Of a DNA stretch of 64,000 nucleotides, positions 20,238-31,379 are shown piece after piece (within the stretch, counting starts at the first letter, position 1; each line of letters starts with the position of its first letter). The position numbers and the translations under genes were made by a program. The notes under the pieces are model-generated. The model worked only from the letters and a program-made list of their open reading frames with translations, ran no database searches and had not been told where the DNA came from. Source of the stretch: Asterella californica (lineage: Eukaryota; Streptophyta; Marchantiopsida; Marchantiales; Aytoniaceae); the NCBI GenBank assembly GCA_036924285.1, contig JAYKYS010000009.1:7626001-7690000 (forward strand). Reading direction: 5' to 3'.

Positions 20238-22623
20238 TTACTCTAATTGCTCGGTGACAATCTCTACCTGATCTGTCTCTATCGGAGCTCCTAACGCAGC
20301 TTCTGATAAGCTAGGAAGCTCTACGAACACCTCGGGTAACACTGAGGTGGCTTCCTCCTCCTCGTTCTTCGCTGACCCTGCTGTCGCTGCTGCTACTTCT
20401 TCCTTGGCTTCTGCTTCGGCTTCGGAAGACGGAAGCGTCTTCTGGGAAGTGGAGTCGACTGGTGCTTCCTCGCTCTTCTGGAGCATTAGTTCGGTACTAG
20501 GGACCATGGCAACCTCATAGGGGTCCGGGGAAGTCGCTTCCTCCACTCGGAATACCTGGGAAGACGGCTCGTCTTCCTGTCTTCTAGAAGACATCTGATC
20601 TTCCGAGGTTTCTTCTGGAGTCTTCTCGGCTTCCAACGCTGTCACTACCAAGTGCACAGCGAGGTCGAACTCCTCCTTCTCCAATTCGGATCCAGTCGAT
20701 GGTGTTGGAGCTTGGAAAGATGCAGTTACCGGTGGTGGGATCAAGGGAAGACCATAGAGTGTCTTCACCCCCTCTATCTGCCTATCCAAGTATCGGAACA
20801 TACTCTCCTTGCATTCTACCAACATCGTCTTGGACTCATCGTCCCACTCTCTATCCAAGATAAGCAACTTCCTACTTGCGGTGAAGTTGAACTTCTTCCG
20901 AAGCGCTTCCACCGACTATGCTAGCATCTCCTGCGCACGAGCTTCCGCTGCTTTCCGCTGCATCTTCTCGGCTGCAACTCGCGCTTCTACGGCTTCCCGC
21001 TGCGTCTTCCATGTCGTCTTCTCCTCTGCAAGGGCGGTGATCTTTCCCCGCACTCGAAAAACCTCCTGATCGTGCTGCTGCAAGCGTGCCTGCAACTCCT
21101 GGTTGCTCTTCCGAAGCTGCACCAGCTCCTTGGCAGAAGCGGCTGCTTCCGCCTTGTACCTTGCTGCGAGCTTCTCCGTGGTGCGGAGACTAGCTTCCAG
21201 CGCTTCTCCCTTCTTCTGGTCTTCTTCCAGACGCATCAAGGTGCGCAGACCGAATCCAGGCTGTAAGGGCTTCTCCTGAGCCTTCGCTCTCTTCTCCAGC
21301 AACTCCATAGCTGGCTGGATCTCTGAGTGGAAGAAGGCACTGAACTCTTCCAGTCTTCTTCCTGCGGAAGACAGGTTCATCTCCACAACTCGATCGGAGG
21401 TGTCGACCTTGTCTTCTAGAGGCAAGGATGCCTCTTCCACCACTATGGTCTTCTGCTTCTGCTCGCGAGAAGAAGCGACTCTTCTCATCTTCCGGGGTGA
21501 AAGATCTCTCCTCGTTGTAGACACGGTCCTCTTCACTGCGCTTCCTCGCATCGCAGTAGGAGTATCCATCCATCCTTTGTCTTCTGGAGTCGTCGGAAGA
21601 CTCCCTGGTGTGGCAGAAGCAGTCTTCTGCTCAGGTCGGGTACTCCGTGGCTCTTCCTGCAAGTCAGACTCCGATCCCGAATGAATGAGGGAGGTGGTCT
21701 TCCTAGGTATACTTTTAGGACCCATCTTCCTCGGAGGCGTGGCGTCTTCCGACCCACTGGAGTCGTCTTCCCTCACCAGAAGCATCTTCTGATGAGTGCC
21801 GGGTCTCAGCTGCGGTATCAGAGTGAGAGGGGGAGTACGGCTGCTGCTCGGTCGTCTTCTTCTGAGGTCTCCTCCTTCGTCTCGTGCTGCCCTATTGGTC
21901 CATACTTCACCAACTGACCTTCCGTGAGATCCCCCATGGCTACGTACAAGTAACAGAGAAAAGGTGTCAAGTGTCCTCCCGCCGGGGTACCTAAGTACGC
22001 TAGCTCCACCTGTACATATATGTGGAAGAATGAGCTCCAGTTGACGAGCACTCCTTCATCCCACACTGCTTCCAGGAACTCCACGTCCTGATCTCCAAGC
22101 TACCTCGTCTTCTGCGCTGTCCCCTTGGGAAAGAGATGCAGAAACAGCTTCGCCAGAAGTCGCTTCTTCGGCTCTCGGCAAGATTTGATCTTCCACCCGT
22201 TCCTACCCTGTCTGTCCTCCATGAAGAGGCAAGTTGTGCTTCCAGGCACATGCCACTCACTCACGATCCTGGTAAGATCTTCTTCTCGAGTCAATAACCT
22301 CGGTCCTCGGATTCTGACTTGTGGAAGGCCTTGCGCCACCAATCTTCAGTCCAGGAAGATGGTCTTCCTCGAGCTACTCCTGTCTTCGCAGGTACACGGT
22401 TGCGAGGCAATAAGGCTGCCCAAACCTCCTCTAGAAGTCCCTGGTCGGCGAGGTTCCAATCCCACAGGAAGAAGTCAACTCCTTGAGAAAGGGCTTGACC
22501 TCGGCCAACTCCGCTGCTGGTAACACCAACCCTCGAGGATGCATCGACATACTTGAAAATCTGTTGCACTAAGTCACACGCACTCACTGTGAGCAGAAGT
22601 CTTAGTCCTTCCCAAGTGCTCAC
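20238..22623 (-). pseudogene. ORF-C, copy A2
   Basis: The last 516 codons (20238-21785) are one frame with a single stop at 20913-20915, TAG where A1 has CAG. This part holds PRKMRRVASSREQKQK, LPLEDKVDTSDRVVEMNL, a long coiled coil (RTTEKLAARYKAEAAASAKE; EKTTWKTQREAVEARVAAEK), VEALRKKFNFTA and an acidic tail. The N-terminal domain is in shifted frames (22623-22291, 22342-22100, 22084-21818): SWTEDWWRKAF, EWHVPGSTTCLFMEDRQGRN, YLGTPAGGHLTPFLCYLYV. It shows that ORF-C extends upstream of A1's 10,151 with VQQIFKYVDASSRVG. Function unknown. Confidence 0.7.
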
Positions 22624-23945
22624 AGTCTAGCTTCTACTTCTCAGAAGACGAAACTAGTCTTCCAAAAGACAGCTACTCCGTCTTCCGAGATTCTAACAGT
22701 GCTTCCTAGATAGCTCTCGTCTTCCAAGCTATATCTAAACAATCCTAACTAAGCAAGGCCTCGCATGGATTACCAAGAAGACAACCCACCTTGCATTACA
22801 TCCTACTTACTAACAGAAGATGAAAAATGTGCGAGAAGCAAAGTCCACGACAAGTTCCAGAAGATGATCGCGGCTCCTGCGATGACAGTGGCCTCTGGGA
22901 AGACTCCCGGGATAGCTTTCGATTCAATGTCTTTCTCGGAAGACCTCCCAAAGTCAGGCTTCTCTTCACTGGTCTCACCTGTCTTCTTCTTCCTACGCGC
23001 AATCTATCCTCGCAACAGACTCAAGACATTTGCACTCTGTTCTTCTGACTTCTCACCTCTCATACACACTCAGAAGAAGCTTGCTGCTCGATAGGAAGAC
23101 ATGACCCTTGTCCATTCTCTCCAGATTCAGCTAGCAAGACTTCTCACGACTCTCTCCTAAGTTAGGGAAGAAGAAGGAATAGGCTGCTATGGGTCGGACA
23201 GAAGAGACCCGAAATGGACCCTCACCTCTTATCACCCATTTTGCCAGCCCTTCCTAGTCTTTCTAGGAAGATGTGGATTTGAGAAGCTTGGAAGACCGGG
23301 AGGCATAGGCCTAGTTCTCGACTTCCAACTTCTCGAAATAACAAAACAACTCACCAAGCCACTCGGAATTCGTACCAAGCCTCTCTTAACACCAAACCAA
23401 AGCAAATCCACTCTTGATACGAATTGTGTACAGTCGACTTCCGAAGACAGTCAGGCTTCCGAAGCGTCTTCCAAAGACAGTCAAGTTTCAGAGGCGTCTT
23501 CCGAAGATGTTCTAATCTTCGGAATCGTCTTCTGTTCAAGGTTTCGGGGGTAGAGGGATGGTGGGGTAGGAAAACTGATAGTTGGGATCTCCAATTTGAG
23601 GGTTAGGGGTGGGGGAGCTCGAATTGAACTCGGGAAGAAGCAAGAAGATGTCTGACGGAAATTGGGCAGCGCTTCCGCACCCAATGTCACAATAGGAAAA
23701 TAGGGATGGAGGAATTGATCGATCAGGTTGCCTGCAAATCACCGGGGAAGCGCAGGGGATACCAAACAAAGACGAGAAGCAGTGGGAAGGGAAAAGAACA
23801 TGGGAAGAACCTCTACTATCTTCTGTCTGCTTCTCGAGTTGTCTTCTTCTTCCGTGCGCTTCCAGCTCTGGTCCTAGCTCCAATGCGACCTCACTGAGCT
23901 GCTTCTGCCGTCAGCTCCTGACTACGCCTCAATCGATTAAGCCGT

Positions 23946-25319
23946 TGTTGCGCTACTTGGCGGCTACATGCTTGACTTCTACTCCGACGCTTGAGTTTAG
24001 TAGTTCTAGAAGTTAGCTCATATTACTTCTAGTCCTTTATACATATGTTTGACACCTTTACATACGGTGTTGACACTATTGTGTTATATATTTTGAGGCT
24101 TAGTAGGTTGATAGTATGTTATCTATCTTGTTCAAGCACTCATGCGCTTGTGCAAATGATATCATGCTTATCTATGTTGTGAAAGTACATAACTTAGGGT
24201 TTCCATGCTGATAGAGGTTTAAGCTCATGGGTTGTACTTACTTGTCGTCCATGCACGCTTTCTAGCCGGTTTAAGTTATCTTTCAGGGTTGCGTGTCATT
24301 TTAGGTAGTTTAAGATTTACGTTGGCATTTTAGGGGAGCTAACGTGGTAGCCTGTGAGTGAAGTTAAGTTACCACATGGATTAGGGTACTAAAGGACAAC
24401 CAAGTGGAGCTATGAACTCCCATTGATCTGTTTTTGTCTTTAGTTTAACTCTAAATTTAGAAATCGAGGTCTAAAGGAGAGTTCAAGCATTTGGCCAGGG
24501 GACTTCGAAATCTGAGAGCACAAGGTGATAGAGCTCGTCATGCCAAGCACTTCCAGTGAAATTTTCGATCGAATAAAGACGAAGTTATGACCAATTGAAG
24601 TTTGAATTGTGCTAGAATTGAATCACTTTTGTTGGATTTAGGGTTTTCAGTGTCACTTGCAGCAGATTTGTGGAAACTGTTTCAAAACTTCGAGATTGTG
24701 TCCTCTGCCAGCAGGGCTACGATTTCCCAAAAAGTTTCATATTGATTGAGTGACTGAGTAATTCAAGGCGGCCGCTGAAGCTGAGGGGGTCTGAAAAGCT
24801 CTTAATCTAGAGCAGCGACTTCAGAGGAGGAGATCTGGAGTTCTGTGTACATTCAGGAGTCCCAACTTCACAGGGATGTTCAGCATCCTGTAGACTTCAA
24901 ATACTGTGAGAATATTTGAAATTGATCAAGCCAATCTTCTGTTCTAGGTTGAAATAGCCATCTGGGTACCAAAAATTGCCATAATTTTCTTACTCAGAAC
25001 TTTTCTGTCAACATCTTGGTGCTAGAATTTGAACTCAGGCTGAAACTTCGTGTGTGTGTCCAGTAGTACCTCATTTACATGTAGGGGAAGTTTAGAAGTC
25101 TAAACCTTCGTAGTTTTCCTCTCCTTGAGTGTCAAAGTTCACCGCCTAAATCTATTACTACTAGTTAGACCTAAGTTTTGCTTTTTGAGCATATTAGAGG
25201 ATCCTACACACCTGCATGGGTGTTTATAGCCTTGTTGTGACCTGAAAGCCAACCTCTTGAGTAAACAACCACAGCCAGAAGCTCATCGCTTTCCTAGGTA
25301 GACGGATCACACTCCGACA
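23946..25319 (+). repeat. 5' LTR of element E (1,374 bp)
   Basis: TGTTGCGCTAC start and CACTCCGACA end; matches the solo LTR at 12384-13911 throughout. No internal ORF. Shares a few words with insertion G (for example AAGTTATG..C...TGAAGTT), hinting that the two families are distant relatives. Confidence 0.85.
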
Positions 25320-25330
25320 TACTCTCTTTT

Positions 25331-25348
25331 TGGTGAACTCGACGTGAA
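25331..25348 (+). other. Primer-binding site of element E (tRNA-Trp-like)
   Basis: TGGTGAACTCGACGTGAA differs by one base from the complement of the plant tRNA-Trp 3' end as I remember it (TGGTGAACCCGACGTGAA). It lies 11 bases after the LTR. The B and A families instead use tRNA-Asp-like sites. Confidence 0.72.
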
Positions 25349-25452
25349 ACACCTAGGGGGGGAGTTTTCTTGAGAGTGTTACAGGATCAGATATCATGGC
25401 CAACTAAGGATCATCAAGTGGAGGTGCTGCTGCTGCTCAGCAACTTGTTCAG

Positions 25453-27127
25453 TTGGATGCTGCTACGATGAAGATGTTCCAAGCTTTTCACATGTTTATG
25501 CAGCAGCAACAGAATACAGAGAGGAAGGAGGTATTAGCAACCAAGGCGTTGCAATCTGTGGTGCACCAGATGGATCAGTTCAAGGGGATAGATATTTCCA
25601 AGTACGTGCGATACTATGCTAGGGAGATGGAGGTGAACAAGGTACTTGAGAAGGAGATGGTGGAGAACTTTGAACTTGCTGTTGTGTCCGAGATTCGTGG
25701 GCGTGTGAAGGAGCTCAAGCAGCAGCAAGGACAGAGTTGGGAGAGCTTTATGCGCACTTTGAAGGAGGAGTACTACACTGAAGATTCAGAGAGGGTGACC
25801 AAGAGAACGTTCTTGGAGTGGGTGGTTAAGCCCAACAAAGGTTTGTTTGTAAATGAGTTGTTAAGGGAATTTGATCGTCAGTATGCTCAGCTTTCTAGGA
25901 CAAAAAAGCTTACATTAGAGGTGGAGAAGACGGAGCTTTTCCTACAAGCAGCAAACGTGACTATTCAGGAGAAGCTTGAGCTGTTGTTGGAAGACAAGAG
26001 TGAGGAGAGAGGATTGAAGACTGATTGGAAGGAGGTTGAAGAGGCTCTGGAAGGTGGTGGTAAGTGAAGCAGCACCTTTGATAATTCCTGTCAAGCAGTT
26101 GCCTACTAAGCCCGCTTTGGTAGTTGCTAGAGAGGAAGACTCACCGCTTGATGAGTTGATTAAGGGTATGAAGGAGCTTAAGCTTAAGCTCACTAGGTTA
26201 GAAGAGAAGGAGCAGAATGTACAGCCTGCTATGCAGAGACCTCAAATGAGAGAAGGCTTTGTTCATCGTTGTATATGGTGTGATAGCCTAGACCATGTAA
26301 GAAGAGATTGTGGGGAGTTTTTAGATGCATTGAGAAAGGATCTGATCTTTTTCAAAGATGGTAAGATCCATCTGAGAGAGACTGGGATGATGTTGGGAAC
26401 CAACTTTGGCAAGGGTGGTATGAAAAGACTTGTGAATGAAATATCAGCATCACATGTTGTTTCTCTTGTGAATGCTGCTACCTGTGGAGTGAAAGTGGAG
26501 ATGGAAAGAGAGAAAGGGACTACTGGGTTGTGGTCTGATGTAGTGCGGTCCGTAGCTAGAACAGAGCTAGACAAGGATATGCTACGAAGGGTTGGCAACT
26601 CAATTCGAGAAACTACAGGATGGAATGACCCTGTGGATACTATGTCAGTGCATGCTTATGTTGCAAGAAGTCAGCATGAAGCTGTACTAGAAGAAAAACG
26701 CAGGAGAGAGGATGCAGGTGAGGCTTCTACAGCCAAACGACTTGCTACAAGGAGTGAAAGGGCTAGACCAGAGGCAAGGCAGGAGACAACACCTACTCGG
26801 GAGGAAACTATGGAGGATCTACCATCTACAACACCAAAGGAGAAGGAGAGAAGCAAGGAGAAGGGTAAGATGCTTGCATATAAACTTCAGTCTGACATTG
26901 AGATTGCTACATACTTGAAGCAGGTGTTAGAGAATCGTATCTTGAATGGGAAGGTTGAGTTTACTTTGGGTGAGATTCTTGGGATTGCAAAGCGTGAGTT
27001 CCATGAGGTTATCATAGATATCATCAAGAGGAAACGTCAGATTTTGGGTGAAGCAGCTACGCTTAACGCTCTAGGGACCAAACTGTCGGAAAATGAGATT
27101 GATGGTTACTGCTCTCAAGTATCATAG
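25453..27127 (+). pseudogene. gag: Gag of element E (frameshifted)
   Basis: The first frame (25453-26067, 204 codons) is a helical capsid-like region with a Gln-rich start (FHMFMQQQQNTERKE) and FVNELLREFDRQYAQLSRTK. It overlaps the second frame (26036-27127, 363 codons) by 32 bases, a +1 step. The second frame carries the knuckle CIWCDSLDHVRRDC (C-X2-C-X4-H-X4-C), then a basic region and a helical C-terminus ending in TAG. The same frame goes on into the protease. No classic slippery string is obvious at the overlap, so I read the step as decay; a true frameshift site cannot be excluded. Confidence 0.78.
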
Positions 27128-27727
27128 GGGAGTTCGTATCAGCACGTGAGGTCTGAAGATGAAGTGGAAGCATCGCTGAAGAGCCATTACTCTCACAACC
27201 ATTAGGTAAGAGCAACCACAAAGACCTTGGTGAAGTTGGGAGATCTGGAGGAACCTGTGGTGGCATTGATTGATCACGGCTCAGAGATTAATCTGATGTC
27301 TAAGGAGCTGTATAAGCGTGGGAGGTGACCCATAGACACCGACCATGGATGGCTTGTCCGTGCTGCCAACAACCAGCGGGGAGAACTCTATGGTGCTTGC
27401 CCCAACATCAAGGTAACTGTGGGTGACATCAGTGATGTTCAAAATTTCTTTGTGCAAGACATGTCAACCTATCCTATCATTCTAGGGCAGCCTTACATTA
27501 CTGCTGTTAGAATGGAGACACGAGTTATGGATGATGGTTCAGCCTATGCTATGATACGTAGTAGAGACGGCAAAAGAGCTGTTCAGTTTTTGACCGTTGT
27601 TGCAGAACATGAGAGGATTCGTGATAGCTTGAGAGACCGTCCACTACCTAAGATTACTCAGGAGTTTAGAGAGTCTAGGGGTTTTGGCAGAGTACCATTG
27701 AAGAGCGAGACTTCAACGGTACAGTAG
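27128..27727 (+). pseudogene. pol: Aspartic protease of element E with an Asp-His-Gly active site
   Basis: Continues in the gag C-terminal frame past three stops. The active-site region reads VALIDHGSEINLMSKELYKR: hydrophobic residues, D-H-G, then the loop that normally follows D-T/S-G. The second half has YPIILGQPYITAVRM, matching the I-L-G-x-P motif of retroviral proteases. It would cut the polyprotein. The His instead of Thr or Ser is unusual; I cannot tell whether it is a family trait or a mutation. Stops include TAG at 27125 and TGA near 27,326. Confidence 0.72.
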
Positions 27728-27786
27728 AGATAGGATTCTCGTCTGATCTGATAGAGCAAGAAGCTTTATCCACTAGCTTCTTAGGA

Positions 27787-28209
27787 TTGACGTCATGTGG
27801 ATCAGTGTGTTATAGGAAGGTTGAGAATCTGAAGAGGTTTGAGAGGCAACATGTGAAGTATGTACAACCGTCTTTGTGGGATAGTGGAGAGTTAGCCGGA
27901 GATGAATACATATCTGGAGTGTTTGAAGAGCAGTATTTGGTAGATACTATAGGGGAGTTGAAATCTATAGTAGAAAGTTCTATAGATGATGTAGATAGAG
28001 TGGTGAGAGTGAGCTCCAAGGAGCTTTATGATGTAATTGATAAGTTTATAGATCGACAAGAGGTGTATGTGGAGACCAAGTACAAGTCAGTGACAAAGAA
28101 AGTCAAACCAGTGGCTTTGCCTTTGCCACTCGATTACAATCAGAAGATGGAGCAAGCTGCACGAGAACGACGCTCAGAGGACCGAGAAGAATTGGGCACC
28201 AGTTCATAG
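27787..28209 (+). CDS. pol: Protease-RT linker of element E
   Basis: A 140-codon open stretch between protease and RT, mostly helical and charged (YVETKYKSVTKKVKPVALPL near its end). It is in a different frame from the protease and RT. It has no recognisable domain and probably is the spacer that precedes the fingers domain of RT. Kept separate because frame changes on both sides prevent a single reading. Confidence 0.45.
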   Translation: MTSCGSVCYRKVENLKRFERQHVKYVQPSLWDSGELAGDEYISGVFEEQYLVDTIGELKSIVESSIDDVDRVVRVSSKELYDVIDKFIDRQEVYVETKYKSVTKKVKPVALPLPLDYNQKMEQAARERRSEDREELGTSS

Positions 28210-28283
28210 AAACAACACTGAAGGAGCTGAGGATTGGAGGTGATGGATTTCTTACTGAGCAAGAGAAGAAGAGCTTCAGGAAG

Positions 28284-29228
28284 ATGCTATCTAGGTATGG
28301 TAAGGCATTTGCGTTTGAGTCACATGAAGTAGGATGTGTAGATCCAAGTGTAGTTGCACCTATGATAATCTTTACTATACCGCATGTGCCTTGGAATCTA
28401 CGTCCTATCCCTGTACCTAGAGCTCATCTACCAAAATTGGTAGACTTGCTCAATGAGAGGATTAGGATGGGTATCTTGGAACCATCTATAGCTCCCTACT
28501 CTAGCAGATGGTTTACTGTTCCGAAGAAAAGTGGAGCTTTGAGATTCATTCAAGATATGCAGCCAGTTAACAAGGTGACTATCAGGAATATGGGTATAGG
28601 ACCTATTGTAGACGAGTTTGCAGAGGCTTTTGATGGTCGTGCTATCTATTCAATGGGAGACTTATATTCAGGTTATGATCAGTTTCAGTTATCCTCTGAG
28701 AGTAGAGATTTGACTACAATGAGGACACCTTTGGGGTTACTAAGGATGTGCACCTTGCCACAAGGTGCTACCAGTTCTGTAGCACATATGATGAATGGCA
28801 TGAATAAAGTTTTGAGGGATTTCATTCTTGAAAAAACTATGCCATTCCTTGATGATGTGCCGATCAAAGGGTGTGCTGAGGAGGAGAAGAATGAGGTAAA
28901 GGATCAGAGGGGGTGCCGTAAGTTTGTTGCAGACCATATAGATGACTTCGATAAGATATTAAGTCGACTGGAGGAGGTTCATTTGACTTTATCAGGAACA
29001 AAGTTTGTATTTGGAGAACAAGAGGTGTTGATTGTGGGACACCTATGTGGATCTTATGGTCGGAAACCTTGTCCGGACAAGGTTGATGCCATTCGAAGGA
29101 TGAAGGAGACATGTGGGTCAGTTACCGAGGTGAGAAGGTTTCTAGGTGCATGTGTGTTTTATCATATATGGATTCCATACTTTGCTCATGTAGCAGATCC
29201 GTTGTACAAGCTGCTGAGGAAGGAGTAA
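28284..29228 (+). CDS. pol: Reverse transcriptase of element E
   Basis: A 314-codon frame covering fingers, palm and connection. Seen in order: LLNERIRMGILEPSIAPYSS, WFTVPKKSGALRFIQDMQPV, DLYSGYDQFQL (first catalytic Asp), MRTPLGLLRMCTLPQGATSS, and MPFLDDVPIKG, where the catalytic pair D-D is preceded by F-L rather than Y-x. Then a long insert (EEEKNEVKDQRGCRKF), GTKFVFGEQEV and VRRFLGACVFYHIWIPYFA. The stop TAA at the end precedes an RNase H that continues in the same frame, so it is probably a mutated CAA. It copies element RNA into DNA. Confidence 0.88.
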   Translation: MLSRYGKAFAFESHEVGCVDPSVVAPMIIFTIPHVPWNLRPIPVPRAHLPKLVDLLNERIRMGILEPSIAPYSSRWFTVPKKSGALRFIQDMQPVNKVTIRNMGIGPIVDEFAEAFDGRAIYSMGDLYSGYDQFQLSSESRDLTTMRTPLGLLRMCTLPQGATSSVAHMMNGMNKVLRDFILEKTMPFLDDVPIKGCAEEEKNEVKDQRGCRKFVADHIDDFDKILSRLEEVHLTLSGTKFVFGEQEVLIVGHLCGSYGRKPCPDKVDAIRRMKETCGSVTEVRRFLGACVFYHIWIPYFAHVADPLYKLLRKE

Positions 29229-29985
29229 AGATTTCAGTGGCAAGAGGAGCAAAGCGAGTCTATGAGGAAGTTGAAGGATCTTTTGGCTTCACTACCAACT
29301 CTACGGAAGAGAACATATGAGTTGGGCAGATCTGTTATCCTTACTGTTGATACTAGTCCTATTGGCATTGGATGGGCTATAGGACAAGACAATGAGGATG
29401 GAAATAGATATGTGGTGCGTTTTGGAGCTAAGATGTTAAGTTCACGGCAGAGAGACTACCCTCAGGTCAAGAAAGCTATGGGGAGTAGTTACTGCGATGA
29501 AAACTGACAAGGAATATTTAATAGGAGCACCTGTGGTTGTGGAGACTGATTGTTTACCTCTCTTGGGAATGATCACTAGCTGTACAACTCCAGCTACAGA
29601 TATTGCTATGTTGAGGTGGATAGCATATATCAAGTCCTTGAACCCAGAGTTTAGACATATTGCAGGAAAAGACAATCTTGTGGCAGATATGTTATCAAGG
29701 GCTAGGTACTACGTTGAGAAGGAAATGATAGATGACCAGGAGGATGTGGGAACAGAGTTCTATTCTAGTGTTTTTGCTAGAAAGGATAGAAGCTGTTTCG
29801 CAACTCCATTGGAGTTATTTGAAGAAACTATGTATGATGGTGAGTGGTTGGATCTTGGGCGCTATTTGAGTTCATTGGAAAGGCAAGAAGGCTGGTCTGA
29901 TGCAGATTTCAAGAGGATCCGTAGAATAGCTTATGGTTACTTTTTACATGGAGGACATCTATGGAAGCGCCCTAAGCTACAATGA
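29229..29985 (+). pseudogene. pol: RNase H of element E (one frameshift)
   Basis: First half in the RT frame: SVILTVDTSPIGIGWAIGQD, an RNase H-like first strand with the catalytic Asp, and MLSSRQRDYPQVKKA. A frame change near 29,490 separates it from VVVETDCLPLLGMITSCTTP, RWIAYIKSLNPEFRHIAGKD and NLVADMLSRA. The last motif (D-N-x-V-A-D-x-L-S-R) is the usual end of gypsy RNase H. It is followed by a 100-codon spacer and a TGA at 29983-29985, after which the same frame opens into integrase. Confidence 0.82.
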
Positions 29986-30000
29986 GGTATACCGCAACGG

Positions 30001-31194
30001 GTGGTATGTGACTTGGAATTGCAGCAGCAGCTGATCAAGGAGTTTCATGAGAGTCTATGGGCCGGTCATAGAGGAGTTTGGGCTACATTTGCCAAGATGA
30101 AGGAGAATTATTGGTGGAAGGGTATGTATAAGGATGTAGTACAGTTTGTTTCATCCTGTATACCTTGCCAGATGTATTTCAACGTACGTCATCGTGATGG
30201 ATGGCATCCTACTTATCCTTTAGCCATTCATTACAAATGGGTAGTTGATCTGGTAACTATGCCATTTGGACTCGGACAAATGAGGTATCTAGTCTTGGCT
30301 AGAGAGGATCTATCTAAACAAGTCGAAGGCCGTGCCCTGAGGACGAAAACCACTGCTAGTGTCTGTCTTTTTCTACTTGAAGATGTTATTTGTAGATATG
30401 GGTGTGTGGAAAAGATCACTGCAGATAGGGGTGAGTTGGATTCACAAGAAGTAGTTGAGTTCTTCAAGCGATTGGGAATCAAGTTGGCATTAACCACTGC
30501 TTACAATCCTGAAGGGAATGGCAAGAGCGAAAGAGGTCATCCGTCAATCATCAAAGCTTTGGTAAAAGTTTGCAAGGGTAAGATCCGTGAATGGCCTAGA
30601 CTGCTACCGTTTGCTTTATGGACAGACCGTACAACTCATAGTACCGTTACAAGTTACATGCCAGCAAAATTGATACTAGGACAGAAACCTGTGATGCCGA
30701 TTGAGGAGGTTGTGCCTACTTGGAATGTTTTGCCATGGGAAGATGGTAGAAGTACGGAGGATCTTCTTGCATTAAGGATCCAGCAGTTAGAACGAAGACT
30801 TGAGGATGTTGCCAAAGCTGTCGAAAGATTAAAGATTGCTAGAGAAAGAAACAAAGGCAGATTTGATACAACGCATAGATTACGACCCAAACAAGTTAAA
30901 GAAGGTGATTGGGTGTTAGTCTATGATAGTAGTCTTGATAATCAGCATAGCACTATTAGGAAGTTCTCTAAGAGATGGTTTGGACCTTATGTGGTGTTAG
31001 AAGTTAATGATAATGTCACATACTCCTTGAGAGAGTTAGATGGTGCAATGCTCAGGATACCAGTCGCAGGAAAGAGAATCAAGCTCTTTAGGAGGAGAGG
31101 GGAGGACCAGAGCGTTGCAGAGTTTACAGAGGATGAAGCTGAAGACTCAATGCAGGTTGAAGATGAGTTTGAAGCCGAAGCTGAAGAGTCTTGA
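30001..31194 (+). CDS. pol: Integrase of element E
   Basis: A 397-codon open frame with the complete domain set. Zinc-binding HHCC: H in KEFHESLWAGHRG (two His) and CIPC. Catalytic core: DLVTMPFG, then TADRGELDS and NPEGNGKSERGH, giving the D-D-E triad. C-terminal: KEGDWVLVYDSS and RWFGPYVVLEV, the GPY/F motif of gypsy integrases, then an acidic tail. No chromodomain is seen. It inserts cDNA into the host genome. This is the longest intact enzyme frame in the window. The first codon is unlikely to be a true start; integrase is released from the polyprotein. Confidence 0.9.
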   Translation: MVCDLELQQQLIKEFHESLWAGHRGVWATFAKMKENYWWKGMYKDVVQFVSSCIPCQMYFNVRHRDGWHPTYPLAIHYKWVVDLVTMPFGLGQMRYLVLAREDLSKQVEGRALRTKTTASVCLFLLEDVICRYGCVEKITADRGELDSQEVVEFFKRLGIKLALTTAYNPEGNGKSERGHPSIIKALVKVCKGKIREWPRLLPFALWTDRTTHSTVTSYMPAKLILGQKPVMPIEEVVPTWNVLPWEDGRSTEDLLALRIQQLERRLEDVAKAVERLKIARERNKGRFDTTHRLRPKQVKEGDWVLVYDSSLDNQHSTIRKFSKRWFGPYVVLEVNDNVTYSLRELDGAMLRIPVAGKRIKLFRRRGEDQSVAEFTEDEAEDSMQVEDEFEAEAEES

Positions 31195-31228
31195 TCTGGA
31201 TGGCACATACCGAAGGATGTGCAGGTTC

Positions 31229-31240
31229 AGAGGGGGTGGA
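31229..31240 (+). other. Polypurine tract of element E
   Basis: AGAGGGGGTGGA lies directly before the 3' LTR start TGTCGCG at 31241. It primes plus-strand DNA synthesis. It confirms that the integrase ORF is the last gene of E. Confidence 0.65.
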
Positions 31241-31373
31241 TGTCGCGTGTAACACACAAGAAAACCAAAAGATGCTCGAAAGTAGTAATTTAAGGATCGA
31301 ACCCACATAGATGCAAGTAAAGATCATCCAAAAGTAGTAAACATGTGACAAAGGTGATTCTTTATGGTTGTCT

Positions 31374-31379
31374 TTTATT
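31374..31379 (-). terminator. Poly(A) signal of the D2 LTR
   Basis: AATAAA on the minus strand (within GAGAATAAAAGACAACC), about 125 bases before the LTR end. D3 has the same motif near 43,176-43,181. It marks the R/U5 side of the LTR. Confidence 0.55.

Larger units (their letters stand above)
16249..23945 (-). mobile_element. A2: second A-type giant LTR, minus strand
   Basis: Ends CACTACA at 16249 (beside RT H). Running right it matches A1 LTR sequence: tail (16,249-17,258), then after the nested solo LTR the ORF-C region (19,839-22,623) and the front (22,650-23,940). Its start is replaced by element E inserted at 23,946. Without the 2.57 kb nested insert it is about 5.1 kb, the same as A1. 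No primer site follows its end, so this was a solo LTR or 3' LTR. Confidence 0.8.
23946..31247 (+). mobile_element. Element E: Ty3/gypsy retrotransposon, 3' LTR almost wholly displaced
   Basis: 5' LTR, tRNA-Trp-type primer site, gag, protease, RT, RNase H, integrase and polypurine tract in order on the plus strand. After the tract only the first seven bases of the 3' LTR (TGTCGCG, 31241-31247) remain before the end of D2. Inserted into the A2 LTR: the A2 text stops at CTACGCCTCAAT (~23,932). Reading frames are broken at several points, so it is inactive. Confidence 0.88.
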
